From contig JAPOIJ010000001.1 in the NCBI GenBank assembly GCA_029979005.1, positions 1 to 64,000 on the forward strand: a stretch of DNA of 64,000 bases, written 5' to 3'. This document shows, piece by piece, positions 8,727 through 17,639 of the stretch. The position numbers and the translations under genes were made by a program. Within the stretch, counting starts at the first letter, position 1. Each line of letters begins with the position of its first letter. This DNA is from Planctomycetota bacterium (GTDB lineage Bacteria > Planctomycetota > Planctomycetia > Pirellulales > Pirellulaceae). The notes under the pieces are model-generated. The model was not told the DNA's origin. It ran no database searches and saw only the letters and a list, made by a program, of their open reading frames with translations.

Positions 8727-8760
8727 AGGGCCACTTTATTTTAAAGTGGCCCTAAATTTT
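8727..8760. terminator. Bidirectional intrinsic terminator
   Basis: A perfect 12-bp stem (8727-8738 with 8742-8753) has a 3-base loop. It is flanked by an A-rich side upstream and AAATTTT downstream, so it can end the AKKK-repeat gene on the plus strand and mrp on the minus strand. Confidence 0.85.
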
Positions 8761-8794
8761 GCGCTGCTGGCAAATTGGTTTTGTGTGAATGCAA

Positions 8795-9874
8795 TTAGCC
8801 AAGCACAGGAAGTTGTGCCTGCACCGGGCTTTCGGCGGCATTCTTTGCCAGCGTTTTGACGAGATTGTGAGCGATTTCTTCCAGGTGCGGAGCGACTTCT
8901 TTGTCGTCGAAATTTGCTGCCATCTCACCGGCATCACCGCGTTCCCGCAGTTGGATGTTGATCGGGATATCTCCGAGGAATTCGATGTTGTCCTCTTCTG
9001 CGTATTTCTTTGCACCGCCCTTGCCGAAGATGTCGTACTCTTTGCCATTGTCTGGGCAAATGAAGCTGCTCATGTTTTCAATTAAACCGAGGACGGGGAT
9101 TTTGACTTTGCGAAACATGCCGACGGCTTTAATGGCGTCGATCAGCGCGACTTCTTGTGGTGTGCAGACGATGACGGTTCCGGTTAGCGGTAGCATTTGC
9201 GAGAGACTCAACGCGATGTCGCCGGTTCCGGGTGGCATGTCGATGATGAGGTAATCGAGGTCGCCCCAGTCCGTTCCCTGGACAAAAGTTTTGATCGCGG
9301 AATGAAGCATGGGGCCTCGCCAAATGACCGCTTGGTCTGGTGGAACCATGAAGCCAATGCTCATTAAGGGAATTCCATTAAAGTCGAGGGGTTGAATCTT
9401 CTCGTCGACTTTTTGTACTTGGCCTCGAACGCCAGTGAGTTGCGGGACGCTGGGGCCATAAACGTCTGCGTCGAGAATTCCAGTTTTGCAACCGGCTTTT
9501 TTCAGTGCCAGAGCGAGACTGGTTGCTACTGTGCTCTTACCAACACCGCCCTTCCCTGCCGCAACAGCGATCACGGCCTTGGCTGTTAAACCGACTTGTC
9601 CAACTGGTTGGGCTGGCCGCGCGTGCTCCGTGATTTCCACTGAAATTTTCTCTACTTCATTCGATAGATTTTCATTTAGCAGTGTCGTGATTTCATTTTC
9701 GAAATCCGCTTTTAACGGTGCGGCAAATGTCGTCAAACCGACTTGGATTTTAAGTTGGCCGTCGTCTGCAGAAACCGAATGAATTTGTTTCGCGAGTTTA
9801 CGACCAGTTTCGGGGTCCTTGACCGTGCCAAGGAGTTGGCGGGCGCGCGTCTCGAGAGTATTTGAGTCTGTCAT
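8795..9874 (-). CDS. mrp: Mrp/ApbC-family iron-sulfur cluster carrier ATPase
   Basis: Mrp/ApbC proteins bind and transfer Fe-S clusters using a deviant Walker A ATPase. I place the start at the ATG at 9874 (MTDSNTLETRARQLL), giving 359 residues. A longer frame upstream lacks family sequence. Residues 1-80 form the MIP18/DUF59-like domain. Residues 100-350 carry GKGGVGKST (107-115), DADVYGPSVP, PPGTGDIAL and ENMSSFICP. The usual C-terminal CPxC pair reads CPDNG here, so only one of the two cluster cysteines is present. The gene converges on the AKKK-repeat gene, and the two share a terminator. Confidence 0.9.
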   Translation of the reverse strand: MTDSNTLETRARQLLGTVKDPETGRKLAKQIHSVSADDGQLKIQVGLTTFAAPLKADFENEITTLLNENLSNEVEKISVEITEHARPAQPVGQVGLTAKAVIAVAAGKGGVGKSTVATSLALALKKAGCKTGILDADVYGPSVPQLTGVRGQVQKVDEKIQPLDFNGIPLMSIGFMVPPDQAVIWRGPMLHSAIKTFVQGTDWGDLDYLIIDMPPGTGDIALSLSQMLPLTGTVIVCTPQEVALIDAIKAVGMFRKVKIPVLGLIENMSSFICPDNGKEYDIFGKGGAKKYAEEDNIEFLGDIPINIQLRERGDAGEMAANFDDKEVAPHLEEIAHNLVKTLAKNAAESPVQAQLPVLG

Positions 9875-9935
9875 TTTTTGTTGTTCAGGGAGTAAATGGG
9901 GTATCAGTGAGTCGATTTTACGTCCGCGATTGATT

Positions 9936-10358
9936 TTAGGGAGTGGGCCAAGGAAGATTTGTCCAGACATTCTGCTCGACAGATTTCTCAGTGTGGATCC
10001 GGTATTGGTAGTGACGCTGGATCGCAATCGCCAGAGAGGTGATTTCTGCCACCGTCCGGTAGTGACCGCAATTGCCCAGCTTTCTTAATTCGCTCTGCCA
10101 TAATGGGTTAGGTAGTTTTCCGACGGTAAAGGTCTTGATCTGGAAAGAATTATTTTCCAGGCGGGCTAGTTGGCCAGGAAGAGAGTCCAGTGAGCGGTTG
10201 GGTATCTCAATTACAACCGCAGTTGCGTTGATTTTTAGCGCCTCGTCCCACAGAGACTCATAATTCAGAACCCAGGAAAGCCGAAAATGACTAAGTTTTT
10301 GTGAAATCAAAGAGCACCACTGGGGAGAGCGGGCCCAGATAATGACGGTTGGGTTCAT
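9936..10358 (-). CDS. Unknown protein, possible receiver-like fold
   Basis: A 140-residue soluble protein that matches no family I know. Predicted strands and helices alternate (TVIIWAR, CSLISQKL, AVVIEIP, IKTFTVG) as in a response-regulator receiver. At the place of the phospho-accepting Asp the sequence reads VVIEIP, with Glu. The acidic pair after the first strand is absent. Its ATG overlaps the stop of the upstream regulator gene by 4 bp (10355-10358), so the two are almost certainly translated together. A constitutive or phosphorylation-independent partner of that regulator is an inference. The fold assignment is tentative. Confidence 0.55.
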   Translation of the reverse strand: MNPTVIIWARSPQWCSLISQKLSHFRLSWVLNYESLWDEALKINATAVVIEIPNRSLDSLPGQLARLENNSFQIKTFTVGKLPNPLWQSELRKLGNCGHYRTVAEITSLAIAIQRHYQYRIHTEKSVEQNVWTNLPWPTP

Positions 10359-11803
10359 TCAAGTTCCTCGAATGCGGACGAGTCGATTTCGTCACTTGAG
10401 CTTATCTGAGGGGTTGCCTCTTTCGGTTGGTCCGTAAAGTTGTGCAGTCTGCGAAGCAGTTTGGGGCGACTAATTCCAAGCAAAGAAGCGGCCTTGGCCT
10501 TATTCCCTTTGGCTTCTTTCATTGCTCGTGCGATGAGTTCTTCTTCAACCTGTTTCAGGAACTCATCGAGGTTAATTTTTGTTTCCTTGGCTGTGCCAAT
10601 CCGCATCGCTTTTAGCGATTGTTGAAACTCATCGGGCAGGTCCTTGGAATGGATGATAGTGGATGTGGCGTTACGAGCGGCGAGTTGAATAGTTCGATTA
10701 AGTTGGTCGATGTTTTCAGGCCAGTTGAATTCGAAAAATAGTTGCAGCGTCTCGTCGGCAAAACCAGTAAGTTGTTTTTTTCGATTGGTGTTGTCTCGCT
10801 CAAGAAGTGCCTGAGAAAGTAGCGGGATATCTTCCATTCGTTCAGAGAGGGGGGGCATGTCAATGACCATGACACTAAGTTGGTCTGCCAATTCGCTTGA
10901 GAAATGACTGGCGGTCGTTAGCTCGTTCTGCGACAACGTTGAAGTGCTGATGGTTCTAAAGGGAAATTCTGGAAGCTGAAGGAATCTCAGTAATTCATTT
11001 TGAGCTGGCGGTTCCAGGCGGTCGACGTCGAGAAGAAGGAGCCAGGTTTGTGTATGCGAATTCTTTTCGCTCCGAAGGATTTCGTCGATCCGTTGCTGGA
11101 TTAGTTTCTGATCTGCAATCGTACAGTGGATTGGCAGGAGGTCGATGTGGCGTTCGGGGCTGCGAGCTGTGTGGATGACTCTTGCAAAGTGCTCCTTGCC
11201 GCACCCCGGGGGGCCGGTGATGAGCAAGTCCGCATCGCATTGAATTGCTGCGGTTACTCGCTTAAGGCCTTGCCGGGAAAACGAGCTCGAGCCAACCATA
11301 CTTTCGAGAGAGTGGGTGTGATTGGATTGTGCGTGGATCTCGGCTAATTTCGTGTGAAGGGATTCCGGTAAGAGGTTGGCTGATTCGGTTTGTGGTTCTG
11401 GTGGCGCTTGGGAAGTGTTCGGGTTGCAGAAAACCAGCAAGCCCAACGGGTTTTTATCCGCATCATTCAGTTGAATAGTCCAGGCTGATTTCCAGCTTGT
11501 TTGATTATTCTCATTGATCGTAAAGGCTGTGAACGACCGAGGGGCAGATGTCGTCGGGTCTTGTGGTTCGAAGTGTGATGGCGGCGGGCAGAGTCCGTTG
11601 ATCTTGTCTTGAGTCGCGTTCGAAGCTTGACTTGAAAAAAACAATTGAACACCGACAATCTGCTCGAGTTCGGTTTCACACCATTGCCCGCAGGCTGGGT
11701 TGGCGTAGGTGATTTCAAAATCGACATTGACGAGGTAGACAGGCGATGCCGAGCGGTCAAACGATCGGTTGAGTATCCGAGGTGAGGGTTTGGGGATTGC
11801 CAT
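10355..11803 (-). CDS. PAS-AAA-Fis transcriptional regulator, degenerate NtrC-type
   Basis: I choose the ATG at 11803 (MAIPKPSPRILN), giving 482 residues, because the PAS domain (residues 15-130, PVYLVNVDFEITYANPACG) follows directly. An AAA region has a Walker A GPPGCGKEH (197-205). The expected Walker B reads LLLLDVDRL (255-263), without the usual DE. No GAFTGA loop is visible between them. The C-terminus carries a Fis-type helix-turn-helix (GNKAKAASLLGISRPKLLRRL). NtrC-family activators need GAFTGA to touch sigma-54, so this protein is probably not a standard sigma-54 activator. It may act as a DNA-binding regulator that senses a ligand through PAS. It is the first gene of a two-gene unit with the 140-residue protein. 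Confidence 0.75.
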   Translation of the reverse strand: MAIPKPSPRILNRSFDRSASPVYLVNVDFEITYANPACGQWCETELEQIVGVQLFFSSQASNATQDKINGLCPPPSHFEPQDPTTSAPRSFTAFTINENNQTSWKSAWTIQLNDADKNPLGLLVFCNPNTSQAPPEPQTESANLLPESLHTKLAEIHAQSNHTHSLESMVGSSSFSRQGLKRVTAAIQCDADLLITGPPGCGKEHFARVIHTARSPERHIDLLPIHCTIADQKLIQQRIDEILRSEKNSHTQTWLLLLDVDRLEPPAQNELLRFLQLPEFPFRTISTSTLSQNELTTASHFSSELADQLSVMVIDMPPLSERMEDIPLLSQALLERDNTNRKKQLTGFADETLQLFFEFNWPENIDQLNRTIQLAARNATSTIIHSKDLPDEFQQSLKAMRIGTAKETKINLDEFLKQVEEELIARAMKEAKGNKAKAASLLGISRPKLLRRLHNFTDQPKEATPQISSSDEIDSSAFEELE

Positions 11804-12083
11804 GAGAGTGGTTGGGAGTCGTAAAATTTGGAACCTCGTGAGGGCGGTCAGCCATCGGCACGGCCCCTTATAATTTAGCTTAAACCGCATGGTGGATTCA
11901 AATTTCAGGCCCTCTGTTCCACGTTTTTCGCAGAATCCAATGATTAAGTTCGGATGTCTGATTCAGGCAGGCCGATTGAGCTATAGAAAAGATCTCTTGA
12001 TCGTTATATTCAGCGTGGTCTGATCTTGTAGAATCAATACAGATTGGTCGCACTGTTTTGAAAATTTTACCCAACCGAAATGC

Positions 12084-13094
12084 ATGACCCGAGAACCCAT
12101 TCTTTCAAACAATCCAGTGCCTGAAGAGGATGATCCCAACTTGCGTCCTTCGCGAATGGCCGACATGGTCGGACAGCGCGATGTAATTGCAAGATTGCAG
12201 ATTGCAATTGAAGCAGCGCGTAAGCGAAGTGATGTTCTTGGTCATGTGCTGTTTGATGGCCCTCCGGGTCTTGGTAAGACGACGTTTGCTCATTGCATTC
12301 CCCTCGAAATGGATGTGCCAGTTGATTTTTTGTCGGGCCCAAGTCTAAAGGCTCCGAAGGATCTTGTGCCGAGTTTGACTAATCTTCAGGCCAAGCAGGT
12401 GTTGTTTATCGATGAGATTCACCGGATCCCCAAATCGGTGGAAGAGTATCTCTACACGGCGATGGAAGATTTTCGGATTGACCTGATCCTCGGTGAGGGG
12501 ATCAATGCCCGGACTCACAATATGAAGTTGCAGCCGTTTACCTTAATCGGCGCGACAACGCGGGCGGGAATGTTAACTGGCCCGTTGCGTGATCGTTTTC
12601 AGATTCGAGAGCATTTGGAATTTTACAACGATGAGGATTTGACGGAAATTGTTCGCCGTAACGCGAGTAAATTGAACATTGCAATTTCGGATGATGCAGC
12701 GAGCGAAGTAGCGCTGCGAAGTCGTAGTACGCCGAGGGTTGCGAATAACCGCTTGCGGTGGGTTCGCGACTTCGCTCAGAGTCGAGCCGCAGGAGAGATT
12801 ACCGTCGAAGTAGCACGTGATGCATTGCAGATGGCCGAGATTGATACGCTTGGTCTAGATCGCCAAGATCGGAGATACCTTGATACGTTGATTCGAGTCT
12901 GCATGGGAGGCCCAACAGGCATTGGTACGATTGCTGCGACGATGAATACGGTATCGGATACGCTGGCGGACGAGGTCGAGCCGTTTTTGTTACGCAGTGA
13001 ATTGATTTTACGAACCCCTCGTGGGAGAGTGGCGACGCCCAAGGCATTTGCCCATATGAAATGTGAGATTCCCCCTGAGAACGGATTGTTTTAG
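12084..13094 (+). CDS. ruvB: Holliday junction branch-migration helicase subunit RuvB
   Basis: RuvB drives branch migration of Holliday junctions with RuvA. The 336-residue length and motifs are standard: LRPSRMADMVGQ, Walker A GPPGLGKTT (59-67), Walker B VLFIDEIHR, the AMEDFRID beta-hairpin region, sensor GATTRAGMLTGPLRDRF, and the C-terminal winged helix. The ATG at 12084 matches the family start. ruvA and ruvC are not adjacent. It stands 267 bp before fabD on the same strand. Confidence 0.96.
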   Translation: MTREPILSNNPVPEEDDPNLRPSRMADMVGQRDVIARLQIAIEAARKRSDVLGHVLFDGPPGLGKTTFAHCIPLEMDVPVDFLSGPSLKAPKDLVPSLTNLQAKQVLFIDEIHRIPKSVEEYLYTAMEDFRIDLILGEGINARTHNMKLQPFTLIGATTRAGMLTGPLRDRFQIREHLEFYNDEDLTEIVRRNASKLNIAISDDAASEVALRSRSTPRVANNRLRWVRDFAQSRAAGEITVEVARDALQMAEIDTLGLDRQDRRYLDTLIRVCMGGPTGIGTIAATMNTVSDTLADEVEPFLLRSELILRTPRGRVATPKAFAHMKCEIPPENGLF

Positions 13095-13361
13095 TTGATA
13101 ACGAAAGACATTTTCGAAATCAGATTAATTTTCATTTTTTGCGAAATCGTAATTTTGAGGGGCTGTCTCCGGGGTTTCGGTCAGGGCTGGCGGTCGCAGT
13201 AGCAAGCGATTTTGGTGCTTTGCCGGTTTTATACGAAAATTTTAACTGCCAAACAGGGATGTTCGGGGTTGGGGCGGGAATTGATCGCTCGCCCGTCGTT
13301 GACACCAAAATCGACGGTTCTTAGATTGACGGATCAACAAAAACTTCAACGAGGTGATGCA

Positions 13362-14273
13362 TTGACCAAGATTGCTTTTTTATTCCCCGGCCAGGGAGCG
13401 CAGACCGTAGGGATGGCGAAGGAACTCTGCGATGAGTTACCTGCAGCCAGTGATTTATTTAAGCGAGCCGCTGATCTGCTGGGCTACGATTTGGCCGATA
13501 TTTGTTTTAATGGTCCCGCGGAAAAACTAAATTCAACGGTTATTAGTCAGCCAGCCTTGTACGTCAGCAGTATGGCTGTTTTAGAGAAACTAAAGCTCGA
13601 AAATCCTGATGTTTATCAAAATTGTGAAGGCGCTGCTGGCTTAAGCCTCGGTGAATATACGGCATTGGCATTCGCCGGTGGGATGAGCTTTGAGGATGGT
13701 TTAAAGCTGGTTCAAAGACGCGGCCAGGCAATGCAGGAGGCTGCTGACGAGACCCCTAGCTCGATGGTTAGCGTTTTGGGGCTTGATCGAGAACAAACGC
13801 AAAAAGTTTGTGATGAAGCCCGGGTTGATGGAGAGGTTCTGCAAATCGCCAATCTCTTGTGCAAGGGGAATATTGCCGTTTCGGGTGGACTGGCGAGTTG
13901 TGAACGCGTTCCTGCTGTGGCAGATGCAGCGGGGGCTATGAAATCAGTTCCCCTGGCAGTCGCTGGTGCGTTTCACACACCGGTCATGGAATCGGCAGTC
14001 GGGAAGATTTCTGAGGCAATCGCCGAGGTCGAAATACAGCCGACGCGTGTACCTGTGTATTCAAACGTCGATGCCTGTCCTCACACCGATCCGGGTGAGT
14101 TTAAAGAACAGTTGGTAAAGCAAGTCTGCGCCCCAGTTTTATGGCAGGATTCAATTGAGCGAATGCTGGCGGATGGATTTGATGAGTTTTATGAGGTAGG
14201 TGTAGGCCGCGTCCTGAGAAGCCTAATGAAGCGAATTAATCGGAAGACGAAATGTTACGGCGTGCTGGATTAA
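13362..14273 (+). CDS. fabD: Malonyl-CoA:ACP transacylase
   Basis: FabD loads malonate onto acyl carrier protein for fatty-acid synthesis. The start is the TTG at 13362 behind GAGGTGA (13351-13357). From there the protein begins TKIAFLFPGQGAQ, as FabD proteins do, and has 303 residues. An in-frame upstream extension to 13212 lacks family sequence. The nucleophile motif reads GLSLGEYTA (Ser), where most FabD have GHSLGE. The active-site His is in GAFHTPVMESA. It heads the fabD-fabG-acpP-fabF cluster, 59 bp before fabG. Confidence 0.93.
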   Translation: MTKIAFLFPGQGAQTVGMAKELCDELPAASDLFKRAADLLGYDLADICFNGPAEKLNSTVISQPALYVSSMAVLEKLKLENPDVYQNCEGAAGLSLGEYTALAFAGGMSFEDGLKLVQRRGQAMQEAADETPSSMVSVLGLDREQTQKVCDEARVDGEVLQIANLLCKGNIAVSGGLASCERVPAVADAAGAMKSVPLAVAGAFHTPVMESAVGKISEAIAEVEIQPTRVPVYSNVDACPHTDPGEFKEQLVKQVCAPVLWQDSIERMLADGFDEFYEVGVGRVLRSLMKRINRKTKCYGVLD

Positions 14274-14332
14274 ATCGGATTGGCGCGTTGGGCAGAGACA
14301 AGTAATTTTTGTAAGAGAAATTTGAGGAACAA

Positions 14333-15094
14333 ATGAGTTTGGAATCGATGAAGGTTGATCTTTCTGGGCAAAATGCCATCGTTACGGGAGCTTCTCAAGG
14401 ATTAGGCCGCTCGATGGCTCTCGCCTTGGCCGGAGCTGGAGCCCGAGTTGCCTTGGTAGCGCGGAATGCTGAAAAGCTTGCCGAGACAGCGCGTTTGATT
14501 GAAGAGGCAGGCGGTTCTGCTGAGGTAATGGCCGCTGACGTCAGTCAAAAAGAGGCAATTGAGGAGATCGTCGAAAAAGTCTCGACCGAGTGGGGCAAGC
14601 TAGATATTTTGGTCAATAATGCCGGGATTACACGCGACACGCTGATGCCGATGATGACCGATGAGCAATGGGATGACGTGATTGCGGTTAATCTGCGAGG
14701 TACATTTCTGTTCACTCGCGCGGCATCGCAACGCATGATGCGTTCGCGTTATGGTCGAATCATCAATATTTCCAGCGTCTCCGGCTTGATCGGCAACGCG
14801 GGCCAAACCAATTACTCAGCTTCCAAGGCAGGAGTGATCGGGATGACTCGCAGTCTCGCTAAGGAATTGGGAAAACGGAAGGTCACTGTAAACGCGGTTG
14901 CTCCGGGGTTCATCGAGAGCGAAATGACGGAAAAACTCGGGGATGTGATACTGGGCGAGGTAAAAAAGAAGATTCCAGCCAATCGAATTGGGACTCCAGA
15001 CGACGTTGCGGCTTGCGTTCTGTTTTTAGCGAGTCCTGCTGCATCGTACGTAACTGGGCAAGTTCTGACTGTCGATGGGGGAATGACGGCCTAA
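14333..15094 (+). CDS. fabG: 3-oxoacyl-ACP reductase
   Basis: FabG reduces 3-ketoacyl-ACP with NADPH. The 253-residue short-chain dehydrogenase has the cofactor motif [20 protein letters not shown], and the catalytic Ser-Tyr-Lys set (NISSVSG, then YSASKAG). It ends with the typical [10 protein letters not shown]. The cluster position between fabD and acpP supports the FabG assignment over other dehydrogenases of the family. A 209-bp gap follows before acpP. Confidence 0.95.
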   Translation: MSLESMKVDLSGQNAIVTGASQGLGRSMALALAGAGARVALVARNAEKLAETARLIEEAGGSAEVMAADVSQKEAIEEIVEKVSTEWGKLDILVNNAGITRDTLMPMMTDEQWDDVIAVNLRGTFLFTRAASQRMMRSRYGRIINISSVSGLIGNAGQTNYSASKAGVIGMTRSLAKELGKRKVTVNAVAPGFIESEMTEKLGDVILGEVKKKIPANRIGTPDDVAACVLFLASPAASYVTGQVLTVDGGMTA

Positions 15095-15303
15095 ACTCGG
15101 GGAAAATAACCATTTTTAAGGCTAAAAAAGTGGGATTCTGGTGATGTTGCCTTGACCCTTTTTGTCGGAATCCTCTATCTTATTGCCGTTGTTCATGTTG
15201 CCACCGAGACGTTTTCGCTGTCATTGCGAACTGTTGAGGGCTGAGATGAGTAATCAACGTTAACAGTTTTCCGCAAGGTAATTTTTTAGAAGGAGGCCGA
15301 TAT

Positions 15304-15546
15304 ATGTCATCGGTCGAAGAACGCGTCGTCAACATCGTTGCTGAGCAACTTGGCGTCGAGAAAGACAAAATCAAACGAGAGTCAAATTTCGTCAATGACC
15401 TCGGAGCAGACTCACTCGACACTGTCGAGTTAGTGATGGAGCTTGAAGAGGAATTTGATATCAACATTCCTGACGAATCTGCAGAGAAAATTCAGACGGT
15501 CGGTGAAGCGATTAGTCATATTGAGAGCTCTTCTGCGACTGCTTAA
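15304..15546 (+). CDS. acpP: Acyl carrier protein
   Basis: An 80-residue acidic protein with the phosphopantetheine attachment motif [10 protein letters not shown] (Ser in DSL) and typical ACP helices ([26 protein letters not shown]). A very strong AGGAGG at 15291-15296 precedes the ATG, as expected for an abundant protein. An intrinsic terminator follows at 15599, between acpP and fabF. It may raise acpP expression relative to the last gene of the cluster. Confidence 0.97.
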   Translation: MSSVEERVVNIVAEQLGVEKDKIKRESNFVNDLGADSLDTVELVMELEEEFDINIPDESAEKIQTVGEAISHIESSSATA

Positions 15547-15598
15547 TTGCAGATGCTGAAATTAAATTGATTCGTTGCAAAACGGTCTTTAAAACAAT

Positions 15599-15636
15599 CC
15601 GCAGGATGGCATTTGGTTATCCTGCGGTTATTTTTT
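15599..15636 (+). terminator. Intrinsic terminator after acpP
   Basis: A 9-bp perfect stem (15599-15607 with 15619-15627) with an 11-base loop is followed by TTATTTTTT. It lies between acpP and fabF and probably gives partial or complete termination. Confidence 0.85.
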
Positions 15637-15802
15637 AGATTTTACGTTTCTGAGAATTGGTTGGCGGTTTCGAATTGAGTAATCTCGAAGCGAAGGTTGC
15701 AGCGATTTCATTGGAATTATCATTGAGTAAAGATGAACTCATCCGAACGGGAGGGGTGAGTTTTACAGCGAAAATAACAGCAGGGAATTCGGGGTTAGTT
15801 TC

Positions 15803-17047
15803 ATGGCGCGACGCGTGGTCATTACTGGATGGGGATTAGTCAATTCACTCAGTTGTGATGTAGACGATTGTTGGAACAGAATTTTGAATGGTGAGAGCGG
15901 GATCCATCGAATCAAGCTGTTTGAGGTTGATGACATCAAAGTGCAAATTGGCGGTGATGTCTACGATTGGAACGCGAACGATGTGATTGGCCAAAAAGAA
16001 GCCAACAAGATTGATCGGTATTCCCAGTTTGCAATGGTTGCGGCGGCCAGTGCTTTCGACAGTTCGGGGATTGATCCTGTTGGCAGTGAAAATGCTGCTC
16101 GCTATGGTTGCATCCTTGGTTCAGGAATCGGTGGGATGACCACGATTTCGGAACAGATGACCCGTCTGGTTCAGAAGGGGCCGAGCCGGGTTTCACCGAT
16201 GACCATTCCCAAATTAATGCTCAACGCCGGTGGTGGCAATATTGCGATTCGCCACGGCTTGCGGGGCCCGAATTACAGTGTTGCGACGGCTTGCGCGAGT
16301 GCCACGAATGCGATGGGCAACGCTTGGGAATTGGTACGATCCAACGTATGTGATCTTGCGGTTACCGGCGGAAGCGAGGCGGCTTTGAGTCGTCTGGCAA
16401 TGTCCGCGTTCGCAAATATGAAAGCTCTGTCTTATTCAAAAGAAGATCCAGCCACGGTAAGTCGTCCATTTGATGCCGGGCGAGATGGTTTTGTATTTTC
16501 CGAAGGTGCGGGGGTGCTGATTTTTGAAGAGTTGGAGCATGCGAAGGCTCGCGGTGCGAACATCCTCGCCGAAGTGGTTGGATTTGGAACCTCCTGTGAT
16601 GCCGGCCATATCACTTCGCCCGATGACACGGGGTCTGGCGCCGCGATGGCTATGAAAATGGCCTTGCAGGATGCGGGCCTAGAGCCAAGCGAAATTGACT
16701 ATATCAATGCCCATGGAACCAGCACACCGTTGGGAGATAAGGCTGAGACCCGTGCTGTGAAGACAATTTTTGGAGAACATGCGTACAATTTGAGTATCAG
16801 CAGCACGAAAAGCCAGTTGGGACACTCCCTCGGAGCGAGTGGCGGAATCGAGTTGATCGTCTCGATCAAGGCGCTGCAGGAAGGCGTGATTCCACCGACG
16901 ATTAACCTGAACACGCCAGATCCTGATTGCGATTTGGACTACACACCGAATGTACCGAAGCAACGCGACATCACTTACGCAATGAGCAATAGTTTTGGGT
17001 TTGGTGGCCACAATGCATCAATCATTGTTAAGAAATTCAGCGAATAA
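15803..17047 (+). CDS. fabF: 3-oxoacyl-ACP synthase II
   Basis: FabF condenses acyl-ACP with malonyl-ACP. The 414-residue protein starts ARRVVITGWG and carries the complete Cys-His-His triad: Cys in VATACASATNAMG, His in INAHGTSTPLGD and His in KSQLGHSLGASGG, with GFGGHNAS near the end. Length and motifs fit KAS II. It lies 256 bp after acpP across a terminator, so it may have its own promoter. A short open frame in that gap (15657-15839) shows no coding signs. Confidence 0.95.
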   Translation: MARRVVITGWGLVNSLSCDVDDCWNRILNGESGIHRIKLFEVDDIKVQIGGDVYDWNANDVIGQKEANKIDRYSQFAMVAAASAFDSSGIDPVGSENAARYGCILGSGIGGMTTISEQMTRLVQKGPSRVSPMTIPKLMLNAGGGNIAIRHGLRGPNYSVATACASATNAMGNAWELVRSNVCDLAVTGGSEAALSRLAMSAFANMKALSYSKEDPATVSRPFDAGRDGFVFSEGAGVLIFEELEHAKARGANILAEVVGFGTSCDAGHITSPDDTGSGAAMAMKMALQDAGLEPSEIDYINAHGTSTPLGDKAETRAVKTIFGEHAYNLSISSTKSQLGHSLGASGGIELIVSIKALQEGVIPPTINLNTPDPDCDLDYTPNVPKQRDITYAMSNSFGFGGHNASIIVKKFSE

Positions 17048-17068
17048 TTTTCTGGATTTCGTAGAAAC

Positions 17069-17112
17069 TGCGCTGTGCGTGGTCACCAGCGCATCGTGAT
17101 GCGTTCTTTTGC
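17069..17112 (+). terminator. Probable terminator after fabF
   Basis: Two overlapping stems are possible: TGCGCTG (17069-17075) with CAGCGCA (17087-17093), and CGCAT (17090-17094) with ATGCG (17099-17103). The second is followed by TTCTTTT. The second stem with its T-rich tail fits an intrinsic terminator. The first could be an alternative fold. Confidence 0.5.
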
Positions 17113-17167
17113 TCTTGGGTGCCCCTGCTCCGCTGCCCTTCGACCAGCTGGGAGTTGATACGTAAGC

Positions 17168-17449
17168 CTACTCGTCTTCCGGTTCGCCGACATCGACTTG
17201 ATCCCAGTCGATTGCGGCGTTGTCAGCCTTGAAATTCTTGAGGACCTCGATAGCCGCCGGTTCATCCCGTTTGAAAATTTGAATCGAGATGTCCCCGGGG
17301 GCTTCGGCAATGAAACCAGCGGTGAATCCGCCGATCATGGTGGCGGAGATTCCGGCCTCTTTCAAAGCCTCCACAATTGGTGCGGCTTCGGTCTCGGTTG
17401 GCACGCGTGTTAAGGATGTAAGTTCTTCCGGGCTTTCATTGGGAGACAT
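17168..17449 (-). CDS. DUF2007-type putative signal-transducing protein
   Basis: A small 93-residue acidic protein with the layout of the DUF2007 family: TRVPTETEAAPIVEALKEAGI, a central GGFTAGF turn, then IQIFKRDEPAAIEVLKNF. Members are ferredoxin-like folds of unknown function, sometimes annotated as signal-transducing or as relatives of PII. The ATG is preceded by AGAAGG at good spacing. It lies alone on the minus strand between fabF and the PLP enzyme. I cannot assign a role. Confidence 0.7.
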   Translation of the reverse strand: MSPNESPEELTSLTRVPTETEAAPIVEALKEAGISATMIGGFTAGFIAEAPGDISIQIFKRDEPAAIEVLKNFKADNAAIDWDQVDVGEPEDE

Positions 17450-17639
17450 AGCAGCCTTCTTGCAAAACAGAAATGGAATAGATTAGTTGTTCACATAAAC
17501 AGCTGTTTTAGTGGTACGCAAAAACTTACGATAAGTTTCAGAATTACGAATTAAATTAGACAAGTGTTGACTGGGAATCGCCACCTCTAAATGAATGAAT
17601 TTCTGGATTTGGCTGAACGGAGGGATCAATTGGCAGTGA

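Noticed and set aside
9875-10027. N-terminal extension of Mrp to 10027
   Set aside because: It overlaps the neighbouring gene, and the family sequence starts at the ATG at 9874.
15657-15839. Short frame between acpP and fabF
   Set aside because: It overlaps the fabF start, has only a weak TTG start, and shows no family pattern.
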